From Rhytidiadelphus loreus (taxonomy: Eukaryota; Streptophyta; Bryopsida; Hypnales; Hylocomiaceae), in contig OX344761.1 of assembly GCA_947034895.1 (NCBI GenBank), forward strand, positions 69,997,839-70,061,838: 64,000 bases of DNA, given 5' to 3'. Numbering within the stretch: the stretch's first letter is position 1; each line of letters opens with the position of its first letter. This document shows positions 10,838 through 22,821 of the stretch, one piece after another. Under the pieces are notes generated by a model. The model was not told the DNA's origin. It saw only the letters and a list, made by a program, of their open reading frames with translations, and did no database searches. The translations under genes were made by a program, and so were the position numbers.

Positions 10838-13690
10838 AATTAATGATTGCATTGCAAAGACACTAGTGGGAAACATGCTTGTGATATTGTGAAGAGAATC
10901 CTTGAGTTTACCGATGTGCATGCCCAATTCCACCAAGTGGTGATGAACTCCACTAATTATCTCAAGCATAGTTTCCACTTGTGAAAAATTACACCCAATC
11001 CTTCTAGTTTCCTTGCTAGTGGCCACTAAACAAATAAAAATAAAATTATAGTTTGTAAAAGAAGCAATATAAAAAATTGGAATGTCTAACACCAATTGAA
11101 TTAACTTGGGTACTTAAAATGTCCAATGAGAGAGGATTGAGAGTACTTATCTCTTAATATTAAGTACAAATCGTACTACATTTTCATCAGTGCAATATTG
11201 GATTAATTCTTGTTAAATTTTGTAGACATCCAAACATTTTCTCAATAGAGGTAGTCACACCTTCTCCAAGAACAAAACTTCTATAAAGAATGAGAAGTTA
11301 TAGACTGAAAAGAAAAACCACTAGGGAGCCATGAGACAAGAAGAAGGTGTGACATCTTTTGTGTCGTTGCAAGAACGAGAATGAACCCAAGAGAGAAGTG
11401 TTCACCTATGGAGGAGGATGGTGACCGGAATTTTTTTAGCACAGTTGATCTATAATTAGATGCATAGATGTTAAGCATGGATGCTCGGTGCTCATGGTGA
11501 TCACTCAGTGATGCTCGGTGAACACAATGATCACAGTGGTGACTAGGGTGAATGTGGTGGCAACAAGGATGAACCAAACATGCAAAGGGTGAAAGTGGGA
11601 ATATATTTTTCTCACAAAATCTTCTTCACGTCCATTATTCACCTCTATGGGAGAATAATGGCCATTCTCAATCTTTAAAGAATGGGACCTCCGCAAGGCA
11701 AGAAGAGCCAACAAGAGAATGCCATGTCTGAAGATTGAGAATGGGGGTGAAGAAGGTGTGACTGACTACCTCTAATGAAACCTTCCAACTTGACAAATAC
11801 TTTTTTGGTGTTATTGTATCGCAACAGGCTTCGTTCCAGTTAACATTAAATTCCTCAGTTCAACTCCTGGCTCCATTTGAATTTAGGCTATAGCTTCTCG
11901 TATTAGTATGCTGATTCTTGAATGGTTTCAAGCTTCTGCAATACACTCTGGAACTGCATCTTAAACCTCATTCAGGTTTCTGAGGTGCAGAAATACCTTG
12001 GTTTCGTCAACTGACATAAAAGGGTTTGAAAACAAAGACAGACAAAAGTCAGAGTATCTGGAATCTTTCATAAGAAAACGAGTGAGAGTAAGTGAAGATT
12101 TGGTAGTCATAGACTGAGACTCATGCGCACGGTGACAGATAATTCTTCTACTAATGATCGTCTAATCCGGGCTTCTAATCTTCTTGCCATGGCCACCAAA
12201 CTGAGCCATCTTTGACCTCCATTAATTAACCCTTAAAGGACATTTGAGGTTCTGAGATATCTGTCAAACTTGAATTTCAGAATCTCTTATATGGGCATCA
12301 TGTAGCTTGTTCAAATGACCAATCAATGATGAGCATCCACCCTACTAAAGGCCTTGGGCAACCTCAAAGCTACTATTCAAATTTTTTTTATCAAGCTTTC
12401 AAATGCAAAAACTACAAATTCAAATTGTGATTCAAAACTCTTAAGACTTAAATTGATAGATGCATCTTGTGAAGACAAAAGAGAATGATATCAAGAAGTT
12501 CACATGTAGTTGAGTATTGGAGAAGTTTTCATAAAGATCTATCATTTAAGGATAAAGGCGATAGCAACCCTTGTAGCTGCTTCTTTCTTTCACTTCCCTC
12601 ACTTTCTCCGCCATGGCTTCTGCGCTACCAATCCAATCCAAATTTCAGTGCAATTGGATTTGCACTCAAGCAGGATCACTAGAACCTGATACTCGATGTT
12701 AATCCCAAGACATCCTCTCGGGAAAACTAACTAGGGTGGCTAAATGCATGGATTTGACGAACAAATTAAGCGAACAATTTGACAACCAGATCCAAAAGTG
12801 TCAGCATACACGGACAGATTCCACAACTTCTTCAACCAGTTTTGGACTACTTCATCTTCAATGGCAGGTAACTGATCGAAGGTGGGATCGTCGACGTTTC
12901 TGCATCTGATCGATGTCTCCAAGTAAAGCGTACGTCATTAGATGCTAGCTGCACTTATTTACAGGCTCCGATCGTCGACGGAGGTTTCTTCCGATAACAG
13001 TGGAGCACCATTATTTTCTTCTTCCGACTGGGACAGAAACCCCGACCCCCAACGACAAAGTCAGTAACAACTGTACTGTTCTGTTCTGTCGACCACAGTG
13101 AGCTTCTCCTGGATATTTGCATTTAAAGTGAAGGAGAGAAACCTTCGGCACTAAGTTCCTCAATGAGTGATAGCACTCAAACTGAAGACGACCACGATTG
13201 CAAACTTATTAGCAGCTCTATCACAAAACAGTATGATCATCAATTTCGGTAGCTTTGGTACCTGGAAGTTCGAAACCAATTAGAATTAGAATGAATGGCA
13301 AACGTAACCCTGTGCAAATCCTCGGGACTGCAACGCACCTGCCGATTATCCGAAGGCTTCTTTACCGTAGTTGCTACGGCCATTGATAGCATTTGACCCC
13401 ACCGTGTACCTTGGTAAGCATCCTGCTACTCCCGCGTTTGAAGAACTCATGAACAAAAATTAAAGAGGGCTCAGCTTATTTTGAAAGAGGTTTATTTGGG
13501 TCATCCAAAGCCTAAATCTATATATTCTTGTGTCTATTTAAAATTAATTTTTTGATGTGCTTTTTGTGATGGTAATCCACTCAAGTTATAATTCCACATC
13601 AATCAAAAGTTAATCTTTTATTTGATAGGCCCTTTTGTGGTGTGGATAGTGGATGCCCCTTTAGAATGTTTATCTTGCACTCTCTGAGGA
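10838..13690. other. Intergenic, no supported gene
   Basis: Many short ORFs but none recognisable. The minus-strand ORFs at 11281-11714 are His/Leu-rich because of a GTG/GATCAC-rich stretch at 11470-11590. 12740-12922 shares a block with 7400-7500 and could be an eroded gene fragment of unknown kind. 12940-13440 is more GC-rich than its surroundings but has no extended frame. Confidence 0.4.
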
Positions 13691-13779
13691 GGATCAATAA
13701 CTTAAGGTAATAATACCTAAATGCAACACTTTTTCTAATCCCACTCTAGGGGAGGACACTCTCACTACATTTGGGGTAC

Positions 13780-14296
13780 CTACGTGCGGCGGTGGAAAAA
13801 GTAATTCATGTAATTCACCTTGAATAAACTATAATTTCATTCTAAAATTTTGAGCTTTGTTTAACAATGACTAAAGGTTTCTATTGACAAAAAATTCAAT
13901 TCCAAATAACATAAGATATATTGTCTAGAAAGGGTTGAAAAATGAACTAAAATGGCATGTTCTCCAACTAAAATATTTATAGAGCTCACATGAAGATGAC
14001 TATTGCATCAATATTCAACCAAAATAAACTTTCAATAGAAAGCTATTCTATATAATTTTTTTTTCATTTTTCAAATTTTTTTTCTTATATAATATAGAGG
14101 TGTGAAAGTTATTTTCAGCTTTACAGTGTATCTTTTTTCTTCAAAAATTTATAACTAATTACTATTAGCACAAAAAAATACCAATAATTCAAAACATAAA
14201 CTTATAAAGTAGTAAAATCTATCCATAATTTTTTTTTTGAAAAAGAAATTAAATTTTAAGGTGTATTACTTGTTTTACTTTTTCCGCCGCACGTAG
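13780..14296. mobile_element. TIR element with CTACGTGCGGCGG ends
   Basis: The left end reads CTACGTGCGGCGGTGGAAAA and the right end is the reverse complement, CTACGTGCGGCGGAAAAAG, both followed by AGTAA-type sequence. The interior carries the repeat also found reversed at 2640-3010. Similarity continues outside these ends: GGGGAGGACACTC (about 13750) is mirrored at about 14310, and 13705-13745 is mirrored near 14650-14690. The true element may therefore be a larger nested inverted repeat of about 1 kb. No transposase and no certain target duplication are seen. Confidence 0.6.
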
Positions 14297-14759
14297 TTTG
14301 CTAAAACATAGGGAGTGTCCTCCCCGGGATCCCACTACCAAGAAAAGGTTGGATGACCAAAACAATTTGATGAGAATGTTAATGAACTCAAGGAAAATGC
14401 AACCCAAGTGGTTTTGTAACTTTGTGATGCTTTGGTAATTATTTTACAAATTTTCAAAATTGGAAACATAGGATAGTATGTGCATAACACTAGATTCAAG
14501 AATGGATACCTTCCTTGAAGCATGAAATGTCTCAACTTTCATAGTGATTGCTTCAAAAAACTTCTCACCTCTCATTGATTGCTTTTGAAAAGTTGTGATG
14601 GTTTTGCGTCATGGAAGTATTCCGATTCAAAACTATTTTTTCTTAAATGTTGAAGAACGGAAGGTGTTGCAATTAGGTGCTTCTACCTTAGGTTGCTTAC
14701 CGTGCACTCTTTGAGATGGATCGAATAACTTGCCTGCTTGGTACCTCAAAATGTGTCAT

Positions 14760-15212
14760 AAGGGGGTGACAGCTCCAATCATTTGGGGGACCTCTGTCTG
14801 TCTGGACAGAAATTCGAGAAGAGGACGGATGAAACTCTAGGAATGGATGAATGAATACCTCTCATCATCGTGCTAACAAAATAAGGCAACCCTGATTCGG
14901 CCAGAGCAAGGGCTGTCGCGGGGGTGCCGTGGTTTGCTTGTTCGATCTGCCGGAAACCGATTCAGGCTCTGGGGAGGAGCTCCCTCGGTGCTGCGATCGG
15001 GTTGCGAGAGGCACTGGTAGTGCGAAATCATTTTTACGGCAATCGATCTGGTGGAGTGGCGACGAAACGCGAGCTTGGAGCAGGATTGCCAGGGTTGTTT
15101 GGGTTTTTTCTTGTGTGTGTTGGAATTTGTGCTCTGCTGCTGTATTGTTTTGGATCTCCCCCCTTCTAGATTAGTTTGGGGAGAGAGAGATTGAAAGCTC
15201 CGGCACAGCACA
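14760..15212 (+). promoter_or_regulatory. Probable promoter and 5' leader of the coatomer alpha gene
   Basis: Composition becomes GC-richer before the start codon, as expected for a leader. It holds upstream ATGs opening overlapping ORFs of 81 codons, starting at 14924 and 14929; the first ends 43 bp before the main ATG. Neither encodes a known domain. No TATA box or start site can be placed with confidence. Confidence 0.4.
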
Positions 15213-18200
15213 ATGTTGACCAAGTTCGAGACGAAGAGTAATCGGGTGAAGGGCCTGAGCTTTCACCCACGCCGGCCATGGATCCTGGCCAGCTTGCACA
15301 GCGGCATTATTCAGTTGTGGGACTACAGAATGGGCACACTCATCGACCGATTCGATGAGCACGATGGACCTGTGCGGGGCGTCCATTTTCACAAATCACA
15401 GCCTCTGTTTGTCTCTGGAGGTGAGGTTTCTGTTTTTTTGTACTGTTTTGGAGTGTTTTAGGGCAAGGGGTTGCTGCATTTGCAATGCATCAGATTTCGA
15501 TGTAGTCACTGTAGTTGTTGTCACCCCATTCTCACATTTGATCTCAGCGTTTTCATAGATTTCGAAGATTTTTCATTCGGGGCAAGATCCCGGCGATGAT
15601 TGCCAACATCTGAAAATTCTCGTCAGTAATGACAGACCCTGTTTGTCTCTGGAGGTTAGGTTTTAGTGTTTTGTAGTGTTTAGGGGCAAGGGTTTTCTGC
15701 CTATTGGCATTTTGGAATGCATCAGTTTTTGGTGTAGTCTCTGCAGTTGTCTCCACATTTTCATATTTGATTTCAGTGTTTTCATAGATTTCGAAGATTT
15801 TTCATTCAAAGCAAGATCCCGGCGATGCTTGCGAACTTCAGAAAGTTTCTTGTTGTAATGGCTGTAGTTCTGCTTTAGGGTTCTCATTTTTTATTCGCGA
15901 CAGAGCTGATGATTTGTTGGAAACAACTGTATGAAATAATTGATCGTCAAAGCAGTGAGAGTTTGATTGTCTTGGTGGGGCTCTGTAAAGGGAGTAGCCT
16001 GCCAGGGAAATTCTTTTGGTTCCAGAGTGGGTCTGATAACTTTTGAATTGTATTAACATGGTTTGGAACTTGTTTGGGATGTAGGTGATGATTATAAAAT
16101 CAAAGTGTGGAACTACAAGATGCGGCGCTGTTTGTTCACTTTGTTGGGTCACCTCGACTACATCCGGACGGTGCAATTTCACCACGAAAGTCCGTGGATT
16201 GTGAGTGCAAGTGATGATCAGACTATCCGTATCTGGAACTGGCAATCGCGCACTTGCATTTCTGTACTCACAGGTCACAACCACTACGTGATGTGCGCAT
16301 CGTTTCACATTAAAGAGGATTTAGTGGTGTCCGCATCATTGGATCAGACTGTACGAGTGTGGGATATTGGAGCCTTGAAGAAGAAGTCCGTGGCTCCAGC
16401 TGAAGATATGCTTCGCCTCACGCAGATGAACACCGATCTTTTTGGAGGAGGGGATTCTATAGTGAAGTATGTGCTTGAAGGCCACGACAGGGGTGTCAAC
16501 TGGGCATCGTTCCATCCCACCTTGCCGCTTATTGTATCTGGAGCGGATGACCGTCAAGTGAAACTGTGGAGAATGAACGGTACCTGCCTTCCCTGAAGCA
16601 TTTCCTGTCAATCCATCGATCGATAGACTGTTTTTTCGATTATGTTTGTTGTACAGCAAACACTTCTAATGTAGAAGAATTATTTTCACTATGTCTACAC
16701 GGATGTAGACTCCCTCTAATTTGAGTTCACCACAAATGCTGTGCAGACACCAAGGCATGGGAGGTGGATACTCTGCGGGGTCACGTCAACAATGTCTCCT
16801 GCGTCATGTTCCATGCACGTCAAGACATTATCGTTTCAAATTCCGAGGACAAGAGCATTCGTGTGTGGGACATGTCGAAGCGCACAGGTGTGCAGACTTT
16901 CCGAAGAGAACATGATCGGTTCTGGATTCTTTCGGCTCATCCAGAGATGAATCTTCTTGCAGCTGGTCATGACAGTGGAATGATCGTCTTCAAGTTGGAG
17001 AGAGAGAGACCTGCTTGTGCCGTTCAAGGAGGCACCCTGTACTATGTGAAGGAGCGCTATTTGCGCACTTACGATTTTGCTGCCGCAAAGGACAACCCTC
17101 TTATTTCTATTCGGCGAGCAGGTGCCATGGGACTGAACCAGGGACCTCGGACCCTCTCCTACAATCCAGCAGAAAATGCAGTCTTGCTCTGTACAGATGT
17201 TGATGGTGGTTCTTACGAACTCTACCTTATCCCCAAGGAGAGTTCTGGCAGGAGTGAGGCGGCTCAGGAGTCAAAACGTGGGATAGGTTCATCTGCAGTT
17301 TTTGTAGCGCGAAACCGATTTGCTGTACTTGACAAAAACCAAAACCAGGTAATTATCTTGCACCCAATGTCGACTTGAGGAATATTTGAGTTAGTTTAAT
17401 GTTGCTTCTAGGAATTGAGAGATTGCTTTAGCGAGTGCAGCACGGAAGGTCTATGTGTGGAATATTGCATCTTTATAGTTATCCTGATTACTGTTCTACG
17501 TGAGATGACAGTTTCATCCAAAAACTCGAGTTCTTGGTAATTCTAGTCGTCATCTGAGAAGTGCGAATTTCACTTATTCTTAAATAGATTAGACGCCTAC
17601 ATCAGTCATCTTAAAGAAAAACTGAAGTTTTCGGGCTGATTCTATCAGGTTCTTATCAAGAATTTGAGAAACGAAGTGACCAAGAAAGTCACTCTACCAT
17701 CTCCAAGCACGGATATTATCTTTTATGCAGGAACTGGAAACCTGCTCTGTAGGTCAGAGGACAAAGTTGTGCTTTTCGATCTGCAGCAACGCGCCACACT
17801 GGGAGAGGTCAGCACTCCCTTTGTGAAGTATGTCGTGTGGTCAAGTGACATGGAGCATGTTGCACTGCTCAGTAAGCATGCCATAGTTGTGGCCACCAAG
17901 AAGCTTGTGCAGAAGTGCACAGTTCATGAGACTATTCGTGTGAAAAGTGGGGCGTGGGATGAGTCTGGTGTATTCATTTATACGACACTCAATCACATCA
18001 AGTACTGCTTGCCAAATGGAGACAGCGGGATAATCCGAACTCTAGATGTTCCTGTGTACATCACGAAAGTTAGCGGAAATTCAATTTATTGCTTGGACCG
18101 GGATGGCAAGAACCGGGTTATCCAAATCGACGCTACTGAGTACACATTCAAGCTAGCACTTATCCAGCGCAAGTTTGACCAGGTAAGCTATTTGCTGTGT

Positions 18201-21073
18201 ACTTCTTCAACATCATGCTCACATGTAGGGCTCGTGACAAGTGCAGTGGAGACATTCTTCTAAACATATGGATTATTCTTATCCTGTATGACTTAAGAAG
18301 AGCAGAGCTCTCTGCTTATGATGGATCTGGTTTAAATACAATTTTTTCTCTTCTTTAAGTATCTTCACTGGCTTGAATACCTCCACTGGCTTTTATTTTT
18401 CAATTATTAATTGAAATCAAGAAACTGGTTTTTGCTCTGTAGGTGTTACAAATGATCCAAAGCTTGCAGCTCTGCGGGCAGTCCATTATTGCATATTTGC
18501 AGCAGAAAGGTTTCCCGGAGGTTGCTTTGCACTTTGTCAAGGATGAGCAGACTCGCTTTAACTTGGCTATCGAGTGTGGGAACACCGAAGTAGCGGTGGC
18601 GTCAGCTAAAGAGATTGACCAAAAGGATTGCTGGCACCGCCTTGGTGTGGAGGCTCTACGCCAGGTAAATATCACAGCCACAATGTGTTCTGTTGCTTGT
18701 ACTTGCCAACCGTCAGTGCAGAGCTCTAGAAGCTCATCGGCTTTCTCATGTATTTCGAAATATAATGGGCCATTCACTGCAATATTGTCTCCACTGCTTC
18801 TCAGTGGACGAGAGAGCGAGAGACAGCAGTTTCTACACCGTTTTTATTTCCCTTCTATGTGGTGTAAATAGAATCTTTTTACTCGGATCAAATGAAAGTA
18901 ACATGAAATTTGAAATTTGATGACCCTGTCAAGACTTTAAGTCTGACCAAAAGAGATAAGGCTTTGTTGGACTAATTGAACTTCCAACTTGATTTCAGGG
19001 AAATCATGAGATTGTGGAGTACGCATACCAGAAGACAAAGAACTTTGAGAGACTTTCTTTCTTGTATCTTATAACGGGCAACGTGGAGAAGCTTGGGAAG
19101 ATGCTGAAGATTGCAGAGATGCGCAACGATGTCATGGGCCGGTTCCACAATGCACTCTACCTTGGGGATGTTCAAGAAAGAGTGAGGATTTTGGAGGAAT
19201 CCAATCACTTGCCTCTGGCATATGCCACAGCTAAGGTCCATGGATTGACTGAGGTAGCTGAAGAGTTAGAACAGCAGCTTGGTGACAATGTTCCTTCTCT
19301 TCCTGGGGAAGACGAATCAGTTCTGTTAATGCCCCCAAGACCTATTCTTCAAGAGAATAACTGGCCGTTGTTGGTGGTCAGCAAGGGCTTCTTTGAGGGT
19401 GCTTTTGCAGAGACTGCTGGTCCAGCTGATATGGAGGAGGAGGATGGAGCTGCAGGAGCTTGGGGAGCGGAAATAGATATTGTTGAGCCGGAGGAGGGTC
19501 TGAATGGAGATGGGGTGATTGTCGTCGATGAAGAGGACAGAGGTATGTTAATATATACTTTCTGTTTGTCGTGTGTGTACAGCAAGTTCTTAAATTATGG
19601 AGAATTCCTTGTATTTTAGTTCTGCTTCACTCCACGCTTATACTTCATCTCCGTGTTTGTTGACCAGGTGATGAGGAGGAGGGAGGATGGGAAATGGAGG
19701 ATTTGGAAATACCAGCTGACGCGAATGTGCCAGAGGTTGCACCCGAGGCTGCGTACTTTGTCACTCCTACTGTGGGAGTTCCGAAAAGTCAAAGCTGGAT
19801 TCAAAATTCGTCTCTTGCTGGAGAACATGCAGCTGCAGGCTCTTTTGATTCAGCAATGAGACTGCTAAATCGCCAACTTGGAATTAAAAACTTCTCACCT
19901 TTGAGAAATATTTTCTTGGACCTCAATCTTGCTAGTCAGTCTCTTCTGCCTACTCTAGTATCTGTACCAGTTCTGCCTCAGTTTCTGGAGCGAGGATGGA
20001 CCGACAGTTCTCCTATCAACGCAAAAGGATCACCTGCTGTTTTAACCAAGCTTTCTTCCCTGGAAGAGAAGCTCAAGGTTGCATACACAACAACTACGGG
20101 GGGGAAGTTCACAGAAGCCCTTCGGTATGTATTCAGACTCAAATTTTCCGGTTAGGATTTGGAGTCCTATATTGCAGTTATACGTGCGTTTTGTAATTGT
20201 TTTGCCTAAGAAGAGTTCTTCGCATGATCATCGATTTGACTCGGCTTATCTAATTATGAGGTGAATCTTCAGGTTGTTCCTTGATATTCTGCACACAATC
20301 CCAGTTGTGGTAGTGGACTCGCGCAAGGAAGTGGACGAGGTTAAAGAGCTTCTTGGGATTGCCAAGGAGTATACTTTGGCACTTCGAATTGAACTGAAGA
20401 GGAAAGAACCAGCATTGAAAGATGATTTACAGCGCCAATCTGAGCTCTCTGCTTACTTCACACATTGCCAATTGCAACCCACTCATTTGAAATTGAGTCT
20501 GCAGTCAGCTATGTCGATATGTTTCAAGGCCAAGAACTACAACACCGCTGCGTCAATTGCACGAAGACTACTGGAGCTAAACTTGTCTCCACCCGTGGCC
20601 AGCAAGGCGCGCCAGGTCAAACCCCGTACCATTGTCCAAATGAAGACTTTTATCATCACATTGATTGGAGTGAAAATTTCTTGGGGTTAAGGAAATCTTA
20701 TTAGCTTTTAATTGCCAAGTACTTGGATCACCACTATTGTACAGTGAAGAGTACTTCCACACTTTAGAGTTGTCTTTTGCTCCATTGATTTGTTATTTCA
20801 ACGTTCATAACCTTTTTCCTTGTGCAGGTCTTGCAAGTGTGTGAGAAGAATCCAAGGGATGAGATGAAGCTGAACTACGATCCCCGAAATCCTTTTGTCG
20901 TCTGTGGGGCTACTTACACTCCAATTTACCGTGGCAGCAGGGATATTTCATGTCCATACTGCAAAGCACGTTTCGTTCCAGAAACCGCAAACCAGCTGTG
21001 CCCGGTTTGTGATCTTGCTGTGGTTGGGGCTGATGCCTCAGGCCTGCTTTGCTCTACGTCGCAGATGCGGTGA
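15213..21073 (+). CDS. COPA: Coatomer subunit alpha (alpha-COP), nine exons
   Basis: Scaffold subunit of the COPI coat, which forms vesicles for Golgi-to-ER and intra-Golgi retrieval and recognises dilysine cargo signals. Exons by my reading: 15213-15420, 16085-16579, 16747-17348, 17649-18182, 18443-18664, 18999-19542, 19668-20124, 20273-20615, 20828-21073. They join in frame to 1216 aa, close to the 1218 aa I recall for Arabidopsis. All introns are GT-AG; the intron 8 donor (GTCAAA) is weak. N-terminal WD40 repeats (residues about 1-320) include the dipeptides LWD, VWN, IWN, VWD and LWR. The central coatomer WD-associated region follows. An acidic linker (about 830-880) leads to the COPI C-terminal domain ending in two cysteine pairs, CPYC (1177-1180) and CPVC (1193-1196). 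The start matches the conserved N-terminus [14 protein letters not shown]. No frameshift or missing block is seen, so it looks functional. Confidence 0.97.
15405..15850 (+). repeat. Tandem duplication across the exon 1 donor and intron 1 of COPA
   Basis: Two copies with a period of 234 bp. The first starts in the last bases of exon 1 (CTGTTTGTCTCTGGAG, ending 15420) and the second repeats that string ending at 15654, again followed by GT. Shared blocks downstream include AATGCATCAG, TTTCATAGATTTCGAAGATT and GCAAGATCCCGGCGATG. Intron 1 thus carries a decoy copy of the exon end and donor. Confidence 0.85.
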
Positions 21074-22488
21074 CTTTGGAGTCGTGAGCAAGAATAGAGC
21101 GGGGGGTAGAAGCAGGCTCACGCCTTTGCTGAGTCTTTAGATGTACTTTGAGAACAGTTTTGGAGAGAACTGCAAGGACGCTTAGGTCTTAATTGCATTC
21201 TGACAAAGTAAATTCCAGTATAGCCTACTTTGATTCATTTTTGTACTTTATGTACAAACAGTATAAAATCATCTATTTTCAACGTCTTTGGGGCAATGAA
21301 GTTTGATCGCGTTTCTTCCTTCAGGGAGGCTTCAAGAGGCTCACCGAGTCGCCGTTGCCATGAGAGCTAGTTTTTCCTCTTATTTTCTCTTCTGCAAATG
21401 ATTTCCGTATTACGTTCTCAGTCCCAGTCAGAAACTAACGTTTAACTCGTGTGCCTTGGTGGCTTCCTTGAAAGCAGGAGCCCCAACACAAAAACTTACC
21501 AAGTCAAGAAAAAGTCACAAATTCTTAAATGCAGGCATTGTTGATTGTGAGTTCCCCGGAGGACAGGGATTGGGCTAGCTCAACAATTTGCAGACCTGTC
21601 CAATTGACAAGCCACGCAAAAGTTACGTCCACAGCAACCTAAGTTACTTAGGATTATAACTTAATTCCCTCCTAGGCATCGAGGGGGAATTATCTCTCCT
21701 CTGAGGGGGAATGAATCAGCTGAGTTAAAAATGTTATGTTGAGGCCAAAAAGTGACCTACTGATGACATTCAAGACTACTAAAGAAATGAAGAATGCACC
21801 CATTTATCCAACAATAAGATCATTTTTGACAAAATACTTTGATGATAGGTCTTGTCCTGTCAAGGGTTAATATTGATAGATCTCGTCCATCCATAGGCCA
21901 CCCTTTTGTCCTCAACGTCCTTGCGTTATTGCTCAATTAATGCCCAAGTAGAAGTTTCGCACAAAGAAGAGAAAATGACCCTTCAACAATCCATGGGGTC
22001 ATTTCGTACAACGAAGATGTTAACCTAGATTCTAGATGCTTGACATATTGATATCCTACAGTCGTTACTCAGTCAGGAGCTGTCCTGTACAAAATATTTG
22101 GGATTGTATATTCTAATATTCGATTTCTTCAAGCCTACAAATCTACCAGCCCTGATCCTCTCCACCAATTATGCATATTATACTAAACGTTCACCCACCT
22201 ATCAACACAAATTGAAGTCATAATTTTACAAATTGCATCGTCTCCTACCTCAGTGCAGGAACAGCTAGACTGGCTGTCCGTGTTAGTTCAATTTCATTAA
22301 GAATCCATTGTGTTACAGTATTTCTAGTAGAAGTTGCGAACTCCTTCCTTAGCTTTAGTGCACAAACAGACTGGCAGTTGTTCTGTATATGTATGTATCC
22401 ATGATTGGTATAATTTCTCGTGTAACTTGCTGTGATTTGATCTACAATTCCTGTCAATTGCACTTCCAACATTTGACTTTTTGGAGCT
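21074..22488. other. COPA 3' UTR and intergenic DNA
   Basis: The first 200-250 bp after the stop probably form the COPA 3' UTR; no certain poly-A signal stands out. 21300-22240 has no supported gene. 22240-22488 immediately precedes the small ORF at 22489 and may hold its promoter and leader, but I see no clear TATA box. Confidence 0.45.
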
Positions 22489-22821
22489 ATGAAGATTGAG
22501 TCCGAGAAGACACCCGCGTCGTCCAACTCATGCAGCCGGTTTCTGAAGCTGAAGGATTTCTTCTCGGTGGATCAGACGAATCGATGGCCGGTGCAGGGCT
22601 GGTCGACACCGCGTACGATTGGAGACGACCATTGGAAATCATGCGAGGACGACGACGGCGACGACGCGTCCAGATCAGCTTATACTTTGGATAAAAAGTC
22701 AAGGTGGCCGCTGCAAGGCTGGTGCAAGGGCCGTCAATCGTCGAAGCAATTGATGGATCTGGAGTCAGTCGACTCTAGATCGAAGCCTTCGACTCAAAGT
22801 CGGTGGCCGCAAGGCTGGTGA
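22489..22821 (+). CDS. Small protein with three RWP-x-QGW motifs, unknown function
   Basis: A 110-aa ORF that I do not recognise. It contains NRWPVQGW (residues 31-38), SRWPLQGW (71-78) and SRWPQGW (104-110), the last ending exactly at the stop codon. Motif codons differ between copies (CGA/AGG/CGG for Arg, CAG/CAA for Gln), so the repetition is at protein level and not a recent DNA duplication. Between motifs lie an acidic run (residues 53-59) and Ser/Lys-rich linkers. There is no signal peptide or membrane segment. The ORF is GC-richer than its flanks and uses many G/C-ending codons, as the COPA exons do. The start is the first ATG of the frame; upstream exons cannot be excluded. It lies 1.4 kb downstream of COPA on the same strand. 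The Trp-Pro and Gly-Trp motifs suggest a short linear interaction motif, which is inference only. Confidence 0.6.
   Translation: MKIESEKTPASSNSCSRFLKLKDFFSVDQTNRWPVQGWSTPRTIGDDHWKSCEDDDGDDASRSAYTLDKKSRWPLQGWCKGRQSSKQLMDLESVDSRSKPSTQSRWPQGW

Noticed and set aside
14873..15223. Minus-strand 116-aa ORF and + strand 81-aa ORFs before COPA
   Set aside because: They overlap the probable COPA leader and resemble no family; the + strand ones are better seen as uORFs.
15838..16308. 156-aa minus-strand ORF
   Set aside because: Antisense shadow of COPA exon 2, whose + strand frame is clearly conserved.
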